Position numbers and translations under genes: made by a program. Below are positions 37,855 through 48,123 of a stretch of DNA of 64,000 nucleotides, in pieces. Numbering within the stretch: position 1 is the stretch's first letter; each line of letters opens with the position of its first letter. The stretch is from Acidobacteriota bacterium. Lineage in GTDB: Bacteria > Acidobacteriota > Terriglobia > Terriglobales > Acidobacteriaceae. A model generated the notes under the pieces. The model was not told the origin of the DNA. It made no database searches and was given only the letters and a program-made list of their open reading frames with translations. The DNA is taken from contig JAGWNX010000007.1 of NCBI GenBank assembly GCA_028872955.1, positions 1 to 64,000 on the forward strand. The letters are read 5' to 3'.

Positions 37855-38472
37855 TTAGCGGTTTGCCAGCTCGAGCTGCGTCGCCGCCACTTCGGCAAAG
37901 GTAAGGTGCATGGCTGCGCTTCCGGTGCGCGTCTTCCAATCCAGGAACAGCTTGCCGTAGCTGTCCGTCAGGCAGATCGCCGGGTCGACGCCGAGGTCGG
38001 CCAGCGTCTGGTCGATCCACCCGGTCGGCCCCTCCAACTCAGCAAACGTGCCGATGGGCGTCTCATCCACCACCAGGTGGGCGGTGGCATCGCTGGCGGC
38101 GTCTACCGCGTGCGACCACTCCGAGCGGTACTTCTCATAGATAAACGCAGGCCGTAGCCCTAACTGGCCAAAGATATCTGCCAGGGCTGCACCCTCAGAG
38201 ACGGTCGTCTCGGTCTCAATCCGCACCTTGTAGCGCAGGTCGTCGCTACCGCTGTCGGGCCGCCGCTTGTGGGTCAGCGTCCACAAACCACCGTAGTTGC
38301 GCAGCCGCAGAATCTGCTGTCGCGTGCGCAGCTCACGCTCAGGCGTGTCATACAGGGTGTTGTGCTCAAAGGTGCGGGGCGTATCCAGCCGGAAGCCCAG
38401 GCCGGGCAGCGCGGCTTGCAAGGCCGCTGGATCGGAGACGGGAAACTTGAGTTCGATCTCTGCGTTTTGCAT
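37855..38472 (-). CDS. CYTH domain / class IV adenylate cyclase-like protein
   Basis: MQNAEIELKFPV N-terminus (ExExK-like) with later ExE/RxR charged motifs. Confidence 0.8.
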   Translation of the reverse strand: MQNAEIELKFPVSDPAALQAALPGLGFRLDTPRTFEHNTLYDTPERELRTRQQILRLRNYGGLWTLTHKRRPDSGSDDLRYKVRIETETTVSEGAALADIFGQLGLRPAFIYEKYRSEWSHAVDAASDATAHLVVDETPIGTFAELEGPTGWIDQTLADLGVDPAICLTDSYGKLFLDWKTRTGSAAMHLTFAEVAATQLELANR

Positions 38473-38520
38473 ACCTGAGTATAAGGCCGAAGTCTTGCGC
38501 TGTTCGAGCGGGAAGTGCAG

Positions 38521-39573
38521 CTATCGCGGACGCGCTGCTTTGTGGAGCCGGTCGCGCAGCGCAGCTCCCAGTCCTTCCGGCGGCGGCACCGGGCACAGGA
38601 TGGTCGTTACGCGGCGCGAGTCCAGCGAGCGCAGCCCGCGGAACAGACTTTGCGCCAGCGCCGCAGTGTCCTGCCAATCACCCCAGGGAAACACCTCAGC
38701 CGCCACGGGGACTGTCCAGCCTTCCGGCAGCATCACCCCCAGATGCTCGCCATCCTGACTGAGCTGGACGGCTGCGCGCACCAGCGTGGGCTCGTCGGCC
38801 ACCAGCAGCAGCCGGGCACGCGGCGCATAGTGGCGCATCCCTACGCCGGGCGAGGGCAATGCCTGCGGCGACTCCTGCGACTGATCGCCCTGATAGTACT
38901 CCGCAGGGCCCGCCACATCCTCAATCATCTGGCGCGTCACCGCACCCGGCCGGTAGATCATCATCGGCTCGGCGTTCGGATCCAGCACCGTGGACTCAAC
39001 CCCTACCGTCGTTGGCCCACCGTCCAGCACCGCGTCGATGCGACCCTCCAGATCCTCCAGCACATGCTCCGCCGTGGTAGGGCTAATGCGGCCGAAGCGG
39101 TTGGCGCTGGGGGCGGCAATGGGCACGCCCGCAGCCTGAATGACGGCCAGTGCCAGCGGATGCGCCGGCATCCGAACGCCGACCAGCCGCCGACCGGCCG
39201 TAACCTCATCGGGCACGCGGAAGGTGCGCGGCAGCAGCAGAGTCAACGGCCCGGGCCAGAAGGCCTCTGCCAGCAGCTGCGCGCGCGGCGACACCTCGGC
39301 GATCTCATGCAGCATCGCCGCGCTGCTGATATGGACGATCAGCGGGTCCCAGCTCGGGCGATCCTTCGCGGCAAAGATGCGCGCCACGGCGCCCGCCTCC
39401 AGCGCATTGGCGCCGAGTCCGTAGACTGTCTCGGTAGGAAAGGCCACACATCCGCCTGAGCGCAACAGCTCACCCGCTGAGGCCACCGCCTCCTCTGTGC
39501 GAGGACGCGAGAGTGTGGCATTCAGATAGCGGGTGCTGAGTCGAGGGCGATCGCTGGGGGAGGGATAAGTCAT
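38521..39573 (-). CDS. L-threonylcarbamoyladenylate synthase (Sua5/YciO/YrdC)
   Basis: GGCVAFPTETVYGLGANALEAGAVARIFAAKDRP...PLTLLLPR...IAAPSANRFGRISPTTAEHV...STVLD plus C-terminal Sua5 domain. Confidence 0.9.
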   Translation of the reverse strand: MTYPSPSDRPRLSTRYLNATLSRPRTEEAVASAGELLRSGGCVAFPTETVYGLGANALEAGAVARIFAAKDRPSWDPLIVHISSAAMLHEIAEVSPRAQLLAEAFWPGPLTLLLPRTFRVPDEVTAGRRLVGVRMPAHPLALAVIQAAGVPIAAPSANRFGRISPTTAEHVLEDLEGRIDAVLDGGPTTVGVESTVLDPNAEPMMIYRPGAVTRQMIEDVAGPAEYYQGDQSQESPQALPSPGVGMRHYAPRARLLLVADEPTLVRAAVQLSQDGEHLGVMLPEGWTVPVAAEVFPWGDWQDTAALAQSLFRGLRSLDSRRVTTILCPVPPPEGLGAALRDRLHKAARPR

Positions 39574-39580
39574 CGGCGGG

Positions 39581-40723
39581 TCACCTGGCGGCTGTGGTTA
39601 GCTGGGCGGCAAAGGCGTCCAGCGAGAGAGATCGAAGCAGATTGCGACGCATGCCGCTATACACCTGGTCAAGCCCGCGTGAGGCCTGCTCAATCCAGTC
39701 AAAGTGCAGCACCTGTGCCAGCTTTTCCAGTTCAGCCCGCAGGTCCGTGTTGCGCACCAGCTCCGGAGTTCCCGCGCCCAGCAGCAGCAGATCCTCCAGC
39801 AGCAACGTCAGGCAGCGCAGCAGGGCAGTGGTCTTCTGCTGGCCCTCAGCCCCGGCGCGGTAGGTCTCAGTCATCTTGAACAGCGCTGTATGGTCGGGGT
39901 CGCTGGCGGCGTTGCGCAGCAGCAGCAGCGCGTCGTTGCGTGCCTCCATGTAGGCGTTCAGATCAAACGACAGCGCCTTGCCTGCGGCGCCCTGCGAGAG
40001 CCGTGCAATCAGATTGCGCTGGCGGGGTGGCACCTCAGACCGCCGGTCGGCCAGAAACATCTCCAACTCCTCCACCGGCAGGGCACCGAGCCGCACCAGC
40101 GCGCAGCGAGAGCGAATAGTGGGCAGCAGCTCGCCTGCATTCTCTGCCAGCAGAATCAGGTGCGCGTAGGCCGGTGGCTCCTCCAGCACCTTCAGCAGCG
40201 AGTTCGCAGCCTCCTTCATCAGGCTCGCGGAGGTGAGGATAAAGATCTTGCGAGGCGCCTCGCTGGGCAGGTAGTTGGCCCGCTGAATAAGCGTGCGCAC
40301 CTGCCCCAGCTTGATGAGCAGCTGCGGCGGATCGGGCGGCAGAATCAGCACGTCAGGATGCGGCTGAATCAGCACCCGCGTCTCCTTCTTGTCCGTCTCG
40401 CGCAGCTCCTCGCGGGCCGCCACAGCAGCCTCCACCTGCGCCTCCAGATCAATGGCCGAGGCAATCCGTGTGCAGTTGGAGCAGACGCCGCAGAACGAGG
40501 CCAGCGACTGGCCATTCGACCAGAGATCGCGCGGCTGACGTTCGCACTCAATCGCCATAGCCAGCATCAGCGCCAGGGTGTACTTGCCAGCGCCAGCGGG
40601 CCCGGTCAGGATCAGCGCATTCGGCAGGCGACCGGCGGCAATGGCTGTGCGCAGCTGCTCTACCGATGCAGCGTTGCCCAGAAACTCGCCAAAGTTCGCC
40701 GGAAGGGTTGCAGTCTGCGTCAT
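39581..40723 (-). CDS. holB: DNA polymerase III delta-prime subunit-like clamp loader AAA protein
   Basis: NALILTGPAGAGKYTLAL, CGVCSNC, KIFILTSASLMKEAANSLLKVLEEPPAYAHLILLAEN. Confidence 0.85.
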   Translation of the reverse strand: MTQTATLPANFGEFLGNAASVEQLRTAIAAGRLPNALILTGPAGAGKYTLALMLAMAIECERQPRDLWSNGQSLASFCGVCSNCTRIASAIDLEAQVEAAVAAREELRETDKKETRVLIQPHPDVLILPPDPPQLLIKLGQVRTLIQRANYLPSEAPRKIFILTSASLMKEAANSLLKVLEEPPAYAHLILLAENAGELLPTIRSRCALVRLGALPVEELEMFLADRRSEVPPRQRNLIARLSQGAAGKALSFDLNAYMEARNDALLLLRNAASDPDHTALFKMTETYRAGAEGQQKTTALLRCLTLLLEDLLLLGAGTPELVRNTDLRAELEKLAQVLHFDWIEQASRGLDQVYSGMRRNLLRSLSLDAFAAQLTTAAR

Positions 40724-40891
40724 GTGCTCCTCGTTGCAGTTGCGCTGGCGGCAGCACCGCTCGTCTGCTGCACGTCCGTAGCATACCGGATGCCGAACCG
40801 CAGCCGAGGTGGATAAACCGCGCGCTGCTTTGACAGTACCAGTACGGAACTGCCCTGCCTATGCAACCAAGTGGTGATGCGACACAGACAG

Positions 40892-40927
40892 AAAAAGCCG
40901 CCCCACCTGGTGAAGAGATGGGGCGGC
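40892..40927 (-). terminator. Intrinsic terminator of the GH3 gene
   Basis: On the minus strand gccgcccca...tggggcggc stem followed by TTTTT. Confidence 0.75.
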
Positions 40928-40971
40928 GCGGAGGTGAGACGGTGGTACCTCCTTGAAAACTGCAACCTGGG

Positions 40972-43545
40972 TTAGAAGGCCGCCTTGGCCGCAGCCGCCG
41001 AGATATCGACCTTGCCCTTCAGAGGCAACGCATCGGAGGAGTCGCCCACGCCGATGGTGAAGCTGCCCGGCGCAATCGTCCATTTGTGGGCGTTCGTATC
41101 CCAGTAGGCAAAGGCGCGCGGGTCCAGGCTGATGCTTACCTGCTTGGTCTCGCCGGGCTGCAACGATACCTTGGCAAAGCCCTTCAGCTCCTTCTCTGGG
41201 CGCGGCACGCTGGCGTGACCATCCGAGACGTAGACCTGGGCCACCTCGGCCCCAGCCCGCTTGCCCGTGTTGGTCACATCGACGGTAACCGTCGCCGTCG
41301 CGCCGTCGCTGTGAACCGCGAGGTTGGCCAGCTGGAACGTCGTGTAGGAGAGGCCATAGCCGAACGGGAACAGCGGCTTGGTGTGATTGTGGTCGTAGCC
41401 GCGATACCCGACAAAGATGCCCTCCTTGTAGGTCACATCGATGCCGCCATCCTTGTCCGGATAGTAGCTGGCCGCTGCCGGGTTGTCCTGCTCGTTGCGC
41501 TCAAACGTGGCAGGCAGGTGTCCCGAGGGGTTGACGTCGCCGAACAGCACCTCCGCCAGCGCCATTCCACCCTCCTGGCCTGCGTACCAGTTCTCCAGCA
41601 CGCCGGGCACCTTGTCGATCCAGCTGGCAGAGTTCACATTGCCACCCGAGGTGATGGTGACGATGGTGTTCTTATTCGCTGCCGCCACTTCGCGGATCAA
41701 CTCGTCCTGGCCAAAGGGCAGGTCAAAGGTGCGATCCCCGCCCTCGCCCTCGCTATCGGCATCAAAGCCCGCCGTTACAACCACGGCATCCGCGTGGGCT
41801 GCCATGGCGCGAACCGCAGGCGTCACCACCTTGTCCTCGGCCACGATGCCGAAGCGCAGGCGGCCGCCGATGAGCCCGTGCTGTGCGTCCTCCACCACGA
41901 TCTTGTGCGCCCCGGCAGTCAGCGCCAGCGTTGTCTGCGGCTGGAAGGCACGAACGATCTTCCAGTTGTCGAAGATCAGCTTCCCATCCACGTAGACGCG
42001 ATTGCTGGTGCCTTCACCGGCACCCTGCATGGCGAAGATGTAGTTACCCGCCGCAGGTGCCATGTAATAGCCGGTATAGCGGTGCGAGGTCTCGTGCTTG
42101 GCCCCGGAGAAGAACATCGCCATGGCTGCGTCGGGATCGTCCATGAAGCTCTCCCACGACACGCCACCGGTGTTGATGCGATGCACGGTGCTCGTCCTGG
42201 CCTCGCCACTCAGGTCTGCGTTGGCAAAGGTCTCCAGCGTCACACCGGGCTTGCCACCCTCGGCCGCCGTCATGAACTGCGTATCGCGTGCGATCTCGGT
42301 AATGGTCGGCAGGCCGCGGCTGTACAGCACATTCACCGCAGTGCCCAGGTAGCCGCTGATGCCCTCCAGCGGGCTGATGGTGTGGAAGGGAATCGCCTTG
42401 GCACTTCCGCCGCCAACCGGAATGCCGGGGAAGGCATCTGGCCCGACGACCAGCAACGTCTTCACCTTGGACTTGTCCAGCGGCAGCACGCCACCCTCGT
42501 TCTTCAACAGCACCATGCCCTCGCGTGCTGCGTCCAGGGCCACGGCCTTGTTCTCTGCGTTGAACAGCGAAAGGTCTGGATTGGTCTGCGGATGATCCAG
42601 CCAGCCAAAGCGAGCCGCCAGATCCAGAATATTGTGGACCTTCTGGTCGATGGTGGACTCTGCGACCCGTCCATCCTTGATCGCAGGCAGCAGGTTCTTG
42701 CGGTTCATAAACTTGCCGAAGGGCATCTCCAGATCCAGACCGCCATTGGCCGCGCCGACCGCATCGTAGGTGGCATCCCAGTCGGACATCAGCACACCGT
42801 CAAAGCCCCAGTCCTTGCGGGCGATCTGCGTGTTGAACACCGGATTCTGGGTCAGGTGCAGACCGTTGGTCAGGTTGTAGGAGTCCATGATGGAGCCGAC
42901 GTGCGCCTTGGTGACGGCGGCCTCAAAGCCGGGCAGGTAGATCTCGCGTGCCGTGCGCTCGTCGATGATCGAGTTCTCATCGTGGCGCAGGTACTCCGCG
43001 TTGTTCCCCATAAAGTGCTTCACCGTCGCGCTGACGCCCTGGGTCTGCATGCCGGTGATGTAGCCCACGTCCATCGTCGAGGTCAGGAAGGGATCTTCGC
43101 CAAAGTACTCAAAGTTGCGTCCGTTGTGCGGCGAGCGATAGATGTTGATTCCGGGGCCCAGCATGTAGTGAATACCACGCGCACGCGCATCGCGACCGAT
43201 GCCCTGACCCACCCGGAAGGCCAGGTCGCGGTTCCAGGTTGCGGCCAGACCAATGCCTGCGGCATAGGTGGTGGAGGGGAAGCCGGCGTTGGAGCGCACG
43301 CCATACGGGCCGTCCGACATTTCAAACGCAGGCAGATTGAGCCCGGGCATAGCCCGCACGGCAAAGCCGGTGCCGCCGATATAGTCAATCTTCTCCTCGA
43401 GCGTCATCTTCTTCACGATGGCGTCGACACGATTGCGAATCTCTGGGGAGTCTGGCAGTGGCGACTGCGCCAGTGCAGGAACAACAAACAGGGCTGCAGC
43501 GGCAAGCAGACTAAGGGCGTGGCGGCGAACGGTGCGGGAAGACAT
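40972..43545 (-). CDS. Secreted GH3 beta-glucosidase with inserted PA14-like domain
   Basis: GH3 motifs KHFMGNNAEYLRH, GFDGVLMSDWDATYDAV; PA14-like GYYMAPAAGNYIFAMQGAGEGTSNRVYVDGKLIFDNW; C-terminal Fn3-like domain. Confidence 0.93.
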   Translation of the reverse strand: MSSRTVRRHALSLLAAAALFVVPALAQSPLPDSPEIRNRVDAIVKKMTLEEKIDYIGGTGFAVRAMPGLNLPAFEMSDGPYGVRSNAGFPSTTYAAGIGLAATWNRDLAFRVGQGIGRDARARGIHYMLGPGINIYRSPHNGRNFEYFGEDPFLTSTMDVGYITGMQTQGVSATVKHFMGNNAEYLRHDENSIIDERTAREIYLPGFEAAVTKAHVGSIMDSYNLTNGLHLTQNPVFNTQIARKDWGFDGVLMSDWDATYDAVGAANGGLDLEMPFGKFMNRKNLLPAIKDGRVAESTIDQKVHNILDLAARFGWLDHPQTNPDLSLFNAENKAVALDAAREGMVLLKNEGGVLPLDKSKVKTLLVVGPDAFPGIPVGGGSAKAIPFHTISPLEGISGYLGTAVNVLYSRGLPTITEIARDTQFMTAAEGGKPGVTLETFANADLSGEARTSTVHRINTGGVSWESFMDDPDAAMAMFFSGAKHETSHRYTGYYMAPAAGNYIFAMQGAGEGTSNRVYVDGKLIFDNWKIVRAFQPQTTLALTAGAHKIVVEDAQHGLIGGRLRFGIVAEDKVVTPAVRAMAAHADAVVVTAGFDADSEGEGGDRTFDLPFGQDELIREVAAANKNTIVTITSGGNVNSASWIDKVPGVLENWYAGQEGGMALAEVLFGDVNPSGHLPATFERNEQDNPAAASYYPDKDGGIDVTYKEGIFVGYRGYDHNHTKPLFPFGYGLSYTTFQLANLAVHSDGATATVTVDVTNTGKRAGAEVAQVYVSDGHASVPRPEKELKGFAKVSLQPGETKQVSISLDPRAFAYWDTNAHKWTIAPGSFTIGVGDSSDALPLKGKVDISAAAAKAAF

Positions 43546-43714
43546 GGCGTTGCTGGCTCCTTAAACATGGAACAAAGCTGAATCAGATGCTATGCGGTAT
43601 GGCGACTCAGGTATCTTCGTCATCCGCCGCAAGGCATCATAGCGACGGCACAGCACAATGGTCTAGATGAAACGCTTTAAAAGCGGGAAGTGCGTAGATC
43701 TCTCGCCGGAGCTG

Positions 43715-45124
43715 CTACCGGCGGACCAGCCTCATGCGCAGCGGATCCCTGGGCCGCAGCGTAATCTTCGCCTGCGGAACGGGCGGCTCCGTGCCGGTGT
43801 AGACCATGCGCCACTGCTGCGCCATGGTCGCGATGGAGAAGACGCCCTCCATCCAGGCGAACGCCTCTCCAATGCACTGTCGACTGCCCCCGCCAAACGG
43901 AAAGTAGGCAAACCTGGGCCGCGCAGCCTTGGCCTCGGGTGTAAACCGCTCGGGATCGAACCGCAGCGGATCAGGAAAGTACTCGGGGTCGCGGCTGAGG
44001 ATGTACTGGCTGAAGAAGACGTGCGCGCCGCGCGGCACGTCATACTCGCCCAGCGTCGTGTCCTCGATCGCCATGCGCCCCATGGCCCAGGCCGGCGGAT
44101 AGAGCCGCATAGCCTCGGCGAACACCTGCTCGGTGTAGCGCAGGCTGGCGTAGTCCGCTAGAGTGGGCAGACGCGCCGTGTCTCCGGTGCCCAGCACGCG
44201 GTCCACCTCTTCGTGCAGTCGCGCCTCAACCTCCGGGTTCTGGCTCAGCAGGTACCAGGTCCAGGCCAGGCCATTGGCTACCGTCTCATAGCCAGCCAGA
44301 AAGATGGTGAGCACTTCGTCGCGCAGCTGCTCGTCGCTCATGCCGGTGTGGCGTCCGTCGGCGTCGGCCTCATCGTCGACAGACCGCAGCAGCATCGAGA
44401 GCAGATCTCCACGATCGGGCAGGCCTTGCGCCACCTCCTCGCGGCGCTGGTGGATCAACCGGTTCACAACGGCATCCAGCCGTGCCTTGGCCCGGCGAAA
44501 CCGCACCAGGCCGGGGATAGGCCAGTTGAGAAACAGCTCGATGCGCGGAAACGCCACGATGAAGTTGTACAACTCCATGATGGTGTTCACCTCATCGTTG
44601 ATGCGGCGGATGTCGTCCGTCACCTCGGTGGCAAACAGAGTGCGTGCCACAATCTCCAGCGAGAGCTGCATCGTGGCTGCAGCAATGTCGATCACCTCGC
44701 CATCGCGCAGGTGCTCTCGCTGCGCTGCGGCGATGGCGACGATCTGGTCTCCATAAGCCGCAATGCGCTGACGATGGAAGGCTGGGGCTGCGATGCGGCG
44801 CTGGCGCATGTGGATCGGCTCATCGGAGGTGATGAGCCCCTCGCCGAGCAGGATCTTCATCCGGCGGACGGTCCGCTCCTTCACGTAGCGGTGCGCGTCC
44901 TGGATCAGGATCTGCTGAATCATCCGCGGTTCGTTCACAAAGACGATGGGCGTGCCGAGAAAGCGATACTGGGCGATGTTGCCGTAGGTCCTGCGCAGGT
45001 ACTCAAACAGCCGGATCGGTTCGCCGAACTTCAGCCACGGTTTGAAGACGTAGAAGGGGAGCGAGAGTCGCAAACCGGGGATCTGCTTGCGGGTACGCGG
45101 CGGCGCGGGGGCGAGAGTGCTCAT
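43715..45124 (-). CDS. Cytochrome P450
   Basis: I-helix AGYETVANGLAW, ExxR EAMR, heme loop FPFGGGSRQCIGEAFAWME. Confidence 0.95.
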   Translation of the reverse strand: MSTLAPAPPRTRKQIPGLRLSLPFYVFKPWLKFGEPIRLFEYLRRTYGNIAQYRFLGTPIVFVNEPRMIQQILIQDAHRYVKERTVRRMKILLGEGLITSDEPIHMRQRRIAAPAFHRQRIAAYGDQIVAIAAAQREHLRDGEVIDIAAATMQLSLEIVARTLFATEVTDDIRRINDEVNTIMELYNFIVAFPRIELFLNWPIPGLVRFRRAKARLDAVVNRLIHQRREEVAQGLPDRGDLLSMLLRSVDDEADADGRHTGMSDEQLRDEVLTIFLAGYETVANGLAWTWYLLSQNPEVEARLHEEVDRVLGTGDTARLPTLADYASLRYTEQVFAEAMRLYPPAWAMGRMAIEDTTLGEYDVPRGAHVFFSQYILSRDPEYFPDPLRFDPERFTPEAKAARPRFAYFPFGGGSRQCIGEAFAWMEGVFSIATMAQQWRMVYTGTEPPVPQAKITLRPRDPLRMRLVRR

Positions 45125-45822
45125 GCTCCCTGTACTGATGCCGTCGAAGCCGAATCGATGGAAGAGATTCGCTGGCTTACGATCTCCCGCAGAATCTGCT
45201 GAATCTCTTCGATACTGCCATCATGCGTCACCGGCACCACGCGCTCCGGCTCACGCAACGCGATGGCCTGGTACTGCTGATAGATGCGCCGGTAGAACTC
45301 GTCGGACTCACGCTCAAAACGATTTTCATCCGTGCCGCGCATCCGTTGATCGCGATGGTTGCGGCTGCGTGCCCGGCGAAGCGAAGTTGCCAGCGGCGGC
45401 AGCAGCAGCAGGGTCAGGTCAGGCTGCAGGCCGCCACAGACGGCGCGATGCAGCGCGAGGACGGTCTCGCTGCCCAGCTGGCGTCCACCGCCCTGGTAAG
45501 CCTCAGAGGAGTCGGTGTATCGGTCGCACAGCACGATGTGCCCGGCTGCGAGCGCGGGTTCAATAATCTGGGCGATGGCCTGGGCCCGGTCCGCAAACAT
45601 CAGAGCCAGCTCGGCCAGCGGAGCGATGGGACCCAGGGACGACTCGGAGCGCGAGTCCAGCAGCAGGCCGCGAATGCGGTCGCCCAGCGCGGTACTGCCG
45701 GGCTGCCGCAGCGTCACGACCGTGTGCCCCTCGGCTTCCAGCGCCGCCGCCAGCCGCTTCAGCTGCGTGGTCTTGCCGGAGCCGTCCAGCCCTTCCATTG
45801 TGATGAAGCAGCCGCGTGCCAT
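45121..45822 (-). CDS. tmk: Thymidylate kinase
   Basis: CFITMEGLDGSGKTTQLKRLAAALEAEGHTVVTLRQPGST...CDRYTDSSEAYQGGGR. Confidence 0.93.
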   Translation of the reverse strand: MARGCFITMEGLDGSGKTTQLKRLAAALEAEGHTVVTLRQPGSTALGDRIRGLLLDSRSESSLGPIAPLAELALMFADRAQAIAQIIEPALAAGHIVLCDRYTDSSEAYQGGGRQLGSETVLALHRAVCGGLQPDLTLLLLPPLATSLRRARSRNHRDQRMRGTDENRFERESDEFYRRIYQQYQAIALREPERVVPVTHDGSIEEIQQILREIVSQRISSIDSASTASVQGA

Positions 45823-45861
45823 AGTCCTAGAGTGTATCGCGCCGGGTAGACAGGCTTCGAT

Positions 45862-46221
45862 CTAGTGCGCCGGGGTGGGGAAGCTGGCCGACCAGTGCAC
45901 GCCCTGTGCCTGAACGTCTGCGGTCAGCGTTCCGTCGGCAGCCTCCGTCAGGTGGGGTCCGGTCACGCTGTGCTGCTGCCCGACGCCGTCGGTCCACAGC
46001 AGCTTGGTGTCTCCGGTGCCGATCACCTTGAACCGGTACTGGTAGCTTGCGCCCGGCGCCAGTGTCTGCGTGCCAAAGCTCGCGCTCGGGTAATCCAGCT
46101 CCACCAGCGCCAAAGGCTGCGCTGTGTGGTTGGTGATGGTGGCCTGGACGTGGGTCGAGTGGCACCCACTCAGCACCGGCAGAGTCAGCGCAAGCACGAG
46201 GGTTGAAACGAGAAGCCGCAT
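45862..46221 (-). CDS. Hypothetical lipoprotein
   Basis: Lipobox LPVLSGC after a signal peptide; Ig-like/beta-rich remainder. Confidence 0.7.
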   Translation of the reverse strand: MRLLVSTLVLALTLPVLSGCHSTHVQATITNHTAQPLALVELDYPSASFGTQTLAPGASYQYRFKVIGTGDTKLLWTDGVGQQHSVTGPHLTEAADGTLTADVQAQGVHWSASFPTPAH

Positions 46222-46269
46222 ATCCCTCCTAGGGTATCAGGCTGCCGGTCTGCGCCTTGCCGCGGCCGG

Positions 46270-47340
46270 CTACCTCGGTTCTTTGCGACTCGTCGCTTGC
46301 TTCGCAGGGGGCTGCAACGCCGCAAGGTCGCGCTTCATCTGCTTCATCATCTGCGGCAGGCGCTGCAGATAGACCGTAGAGCGCAGCCACTCCAGGTTGT
46401 CAAAGGCCGGCGAACCGCTCACCGTCTTGCCCGGCGGAACATCATTCCCCACGCCGCTCTGCGCCGTCACAATGGCACCGTCGCCAATGCTGTTGTGACC
46501 GGCACTGGCCGCCTGCCCGGCAAAGATGACGTTGTCGCCCACGCGGGTGGAGCCCGCCAGACCCACCTGAGCGCACAGCAGGGTGTCCTGCCCCACCGTG
46601 CAGCCATGCCCCACCTGCACCAGGTTGTCGATCTTCGCCCCTGCCCGGACCCGCGTCTCGCCGATGGAGGCGCGGTCGATGCAGGCATTGGCCTGGACCT
46701 CCACGTTGTCCTCCAGAATGGCCGGGCCGGACTGCAGAATCTTTCGCCAGGCCGAGCCTGCCGGCTGGGCCCCGTCGCGGGCATAGCCAAAGCCGTCGGC
46801 CCCGATGATGGCGCCGTTCTGCAGCACCACGTTATCGCCCAGCTGGCAGTACTCCCGCACCACTGCATGGGCGTGCGCAAAGAACCGGTTGCCGACGATG
46901 ACGTAGGGGTAGAGCACCACATGGGGCAGAATCACCGCATCGTCGCCAACCGTCACATGCTCGCCAATCACCGCGCAGGCGCCGATGTGCGCATTCGCGC
47001 CGATTCTGGCGGTTGGGGCTACCACCGCTGTAGGATGCACTCCCGGCAGATAGCGCGGCGGCTGGTAGAAGAGTTCAATCGCGCGCGCAAACGCCAGGTA
47101 GGGGTTCTTCACCCGCAGCGTCGCCGCCGCAATCTCAGGAAACTCCGGCTCGACGATCACGGCCGTCGCCTGCGTCTTGCCGGCCAGCGCAATGTACTTC
47201 GGGTTGGAGACAAAGGTAAGCTCGCCCGGCCCGGCTGCGTCAATGGCAGCCACGCCGTGGATCTGCAGCGAGTGGTCGCCGTTCAGTTCTGCGCCCAGAC
47301 GCTCCGCAATCTGGCCCAGGGAAAGACTGGTGGGGGTCAT
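46270..47340 (-). CDS. lpxD: UDP-3-O-acylglucosamine N-acyltransferase
   Basis: Left-handed beta-helix hexapeptide repeats; GADGFGYARDG, VEVQANACIDRASIGETRVRAGAKIDNLVQVGHGCTVG. Confidence 0.94.
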   Translation of the reverse strand: MTPTSLSLGQIAERLGAELNGDHSLQIHGVAAIDAAGPGELTFVSNPKYIALAGKTQATAVIVEPEFPEIAAATLRVKNPYLAFARAIELFYQPPRYLPGVHPTAVVAPTARIGANAHIGACAVIGEHVTVGDDAVILPHVVLYPYVIVGNRFFAHAHAVVREYCQLGDNVVLQNGAIIGADGFGYARDGAQPAGSAWRKILQSGPAILEDNVEVQANACIDRASIGETRVRAGAKIDNLVQVGHGCTVGQDTLLCAQVGLAGSTRVGDNVIFAGQAASAGHNSIGDGAIVTAQSGVGNDVPPGKTVSGSPAFDNLEWLRSTVYLQRLPQMMKQMKRDLAALQPPAKQATSRKEPR

Positions 47341-47370
47341 GCAGGCGATTGTAGCGAATGTGACCGTCCC

Positions 47371-47925
47371 TCAGTTGGGCCGCGCGTTCGGAGGCAGCTC
47401 CGCGTCGAAGAGTGCCTGCTGCAGGTCGTCGCTCCCGCTGGAGGCGACAGGCGGCTTGCGTCGCGAGGGCGAGGTGATGACGGCGATCAGCGTCAGTTCC
47501 GCGATAGAGGTACGCGGGATATAGAGTCGCTGGGTATTGGAGCGGATGTCCGGTGGGGTCAGGAAGAGGCCCGCGTGGTTCACCAGGTCATCGGCCAGGG
47601 CCAGATCGGTGGGGGCGAGGCCCTCCAGCGTCTCTCCGGTGGTAAAGCTGAGGCGTAACCAGAGCCCCTCGGTGCGCGGCCTGGCCAGAAAGGTTCGCCG
47701 GGTCAGCCGCTCCGGAGACTGAGTGTCTGCCAGGTTGAACTCTTTGACGTAAGCTACATATTTAACGTCGTTTAGTGGGATCAATGCCGTGCGACCTTCC
47801 AGGTCCAGCAGGTCCAAAGCGCGGCTGCGCACAAAGCCGCCGGCGGGCAGATAGCCGGCCAGCACATCGGTCGAGCCTCCGGGGCGGAAGCGGCGCACCA
47901 GCACCTTTTTGCGAGAGGAAGCCAT
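47371..47925 (-). CDS. Hypothetical protein
   Basis: ATG at 47925; MASSRKKVLVRRFRPGGSTDVLAGYLPAGGFVRSRALDLLDLEGRTALIPLNDVKYVAYVKEFN. The longer ORF-track ORF (to 50157) is antisense to the CCA-type gene. Confidence 0.7.
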   Translation of the reverse strand: MASSRKKVLVRRFRPGGSTDVLAGYLPAGGFVRSRALDLLDLEGRTALIPLNDVKYVAYVKEFNLADTQSPERLTRRTFLARPRTEGLWLRLSFTTGETLEGLAPTDLALADDLVNHAGLFLTPPDIRSNTQRLYIPRTSIAELTLIAVITSPSRRKPPVASSGSDDLQQALFDAELPPNARPN

Positions 47926-48123
47926 AGCCGGTCTCGCGGATTGTCGCACGAAACCACGGGCAGTCAGGAGAAAAGATAGCCAGGCAGTGGCGAATTTGCC
48001 ACTGCTATGGTACATTGAAGCGTTGCGTCGAGTAGCTTGATCTTTGCAAATAATTGATTCGTCAGCGGTTAGGACGAGCGGCGCGACCGGCAGCCTGCCG
48101 GACGGGAGTGGACGCGAAGGATT

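Noticed and set aside
41086-43581. 831-aa plus-strand ORF
   Set aside because: Antisense to the GH3 enzyme; shadow composition.
45121-45124. 4-nt overlap of P450 and tmk genes
   Set aside because: Ordinary translational-coupling overlap; no evidence for functional linkage.
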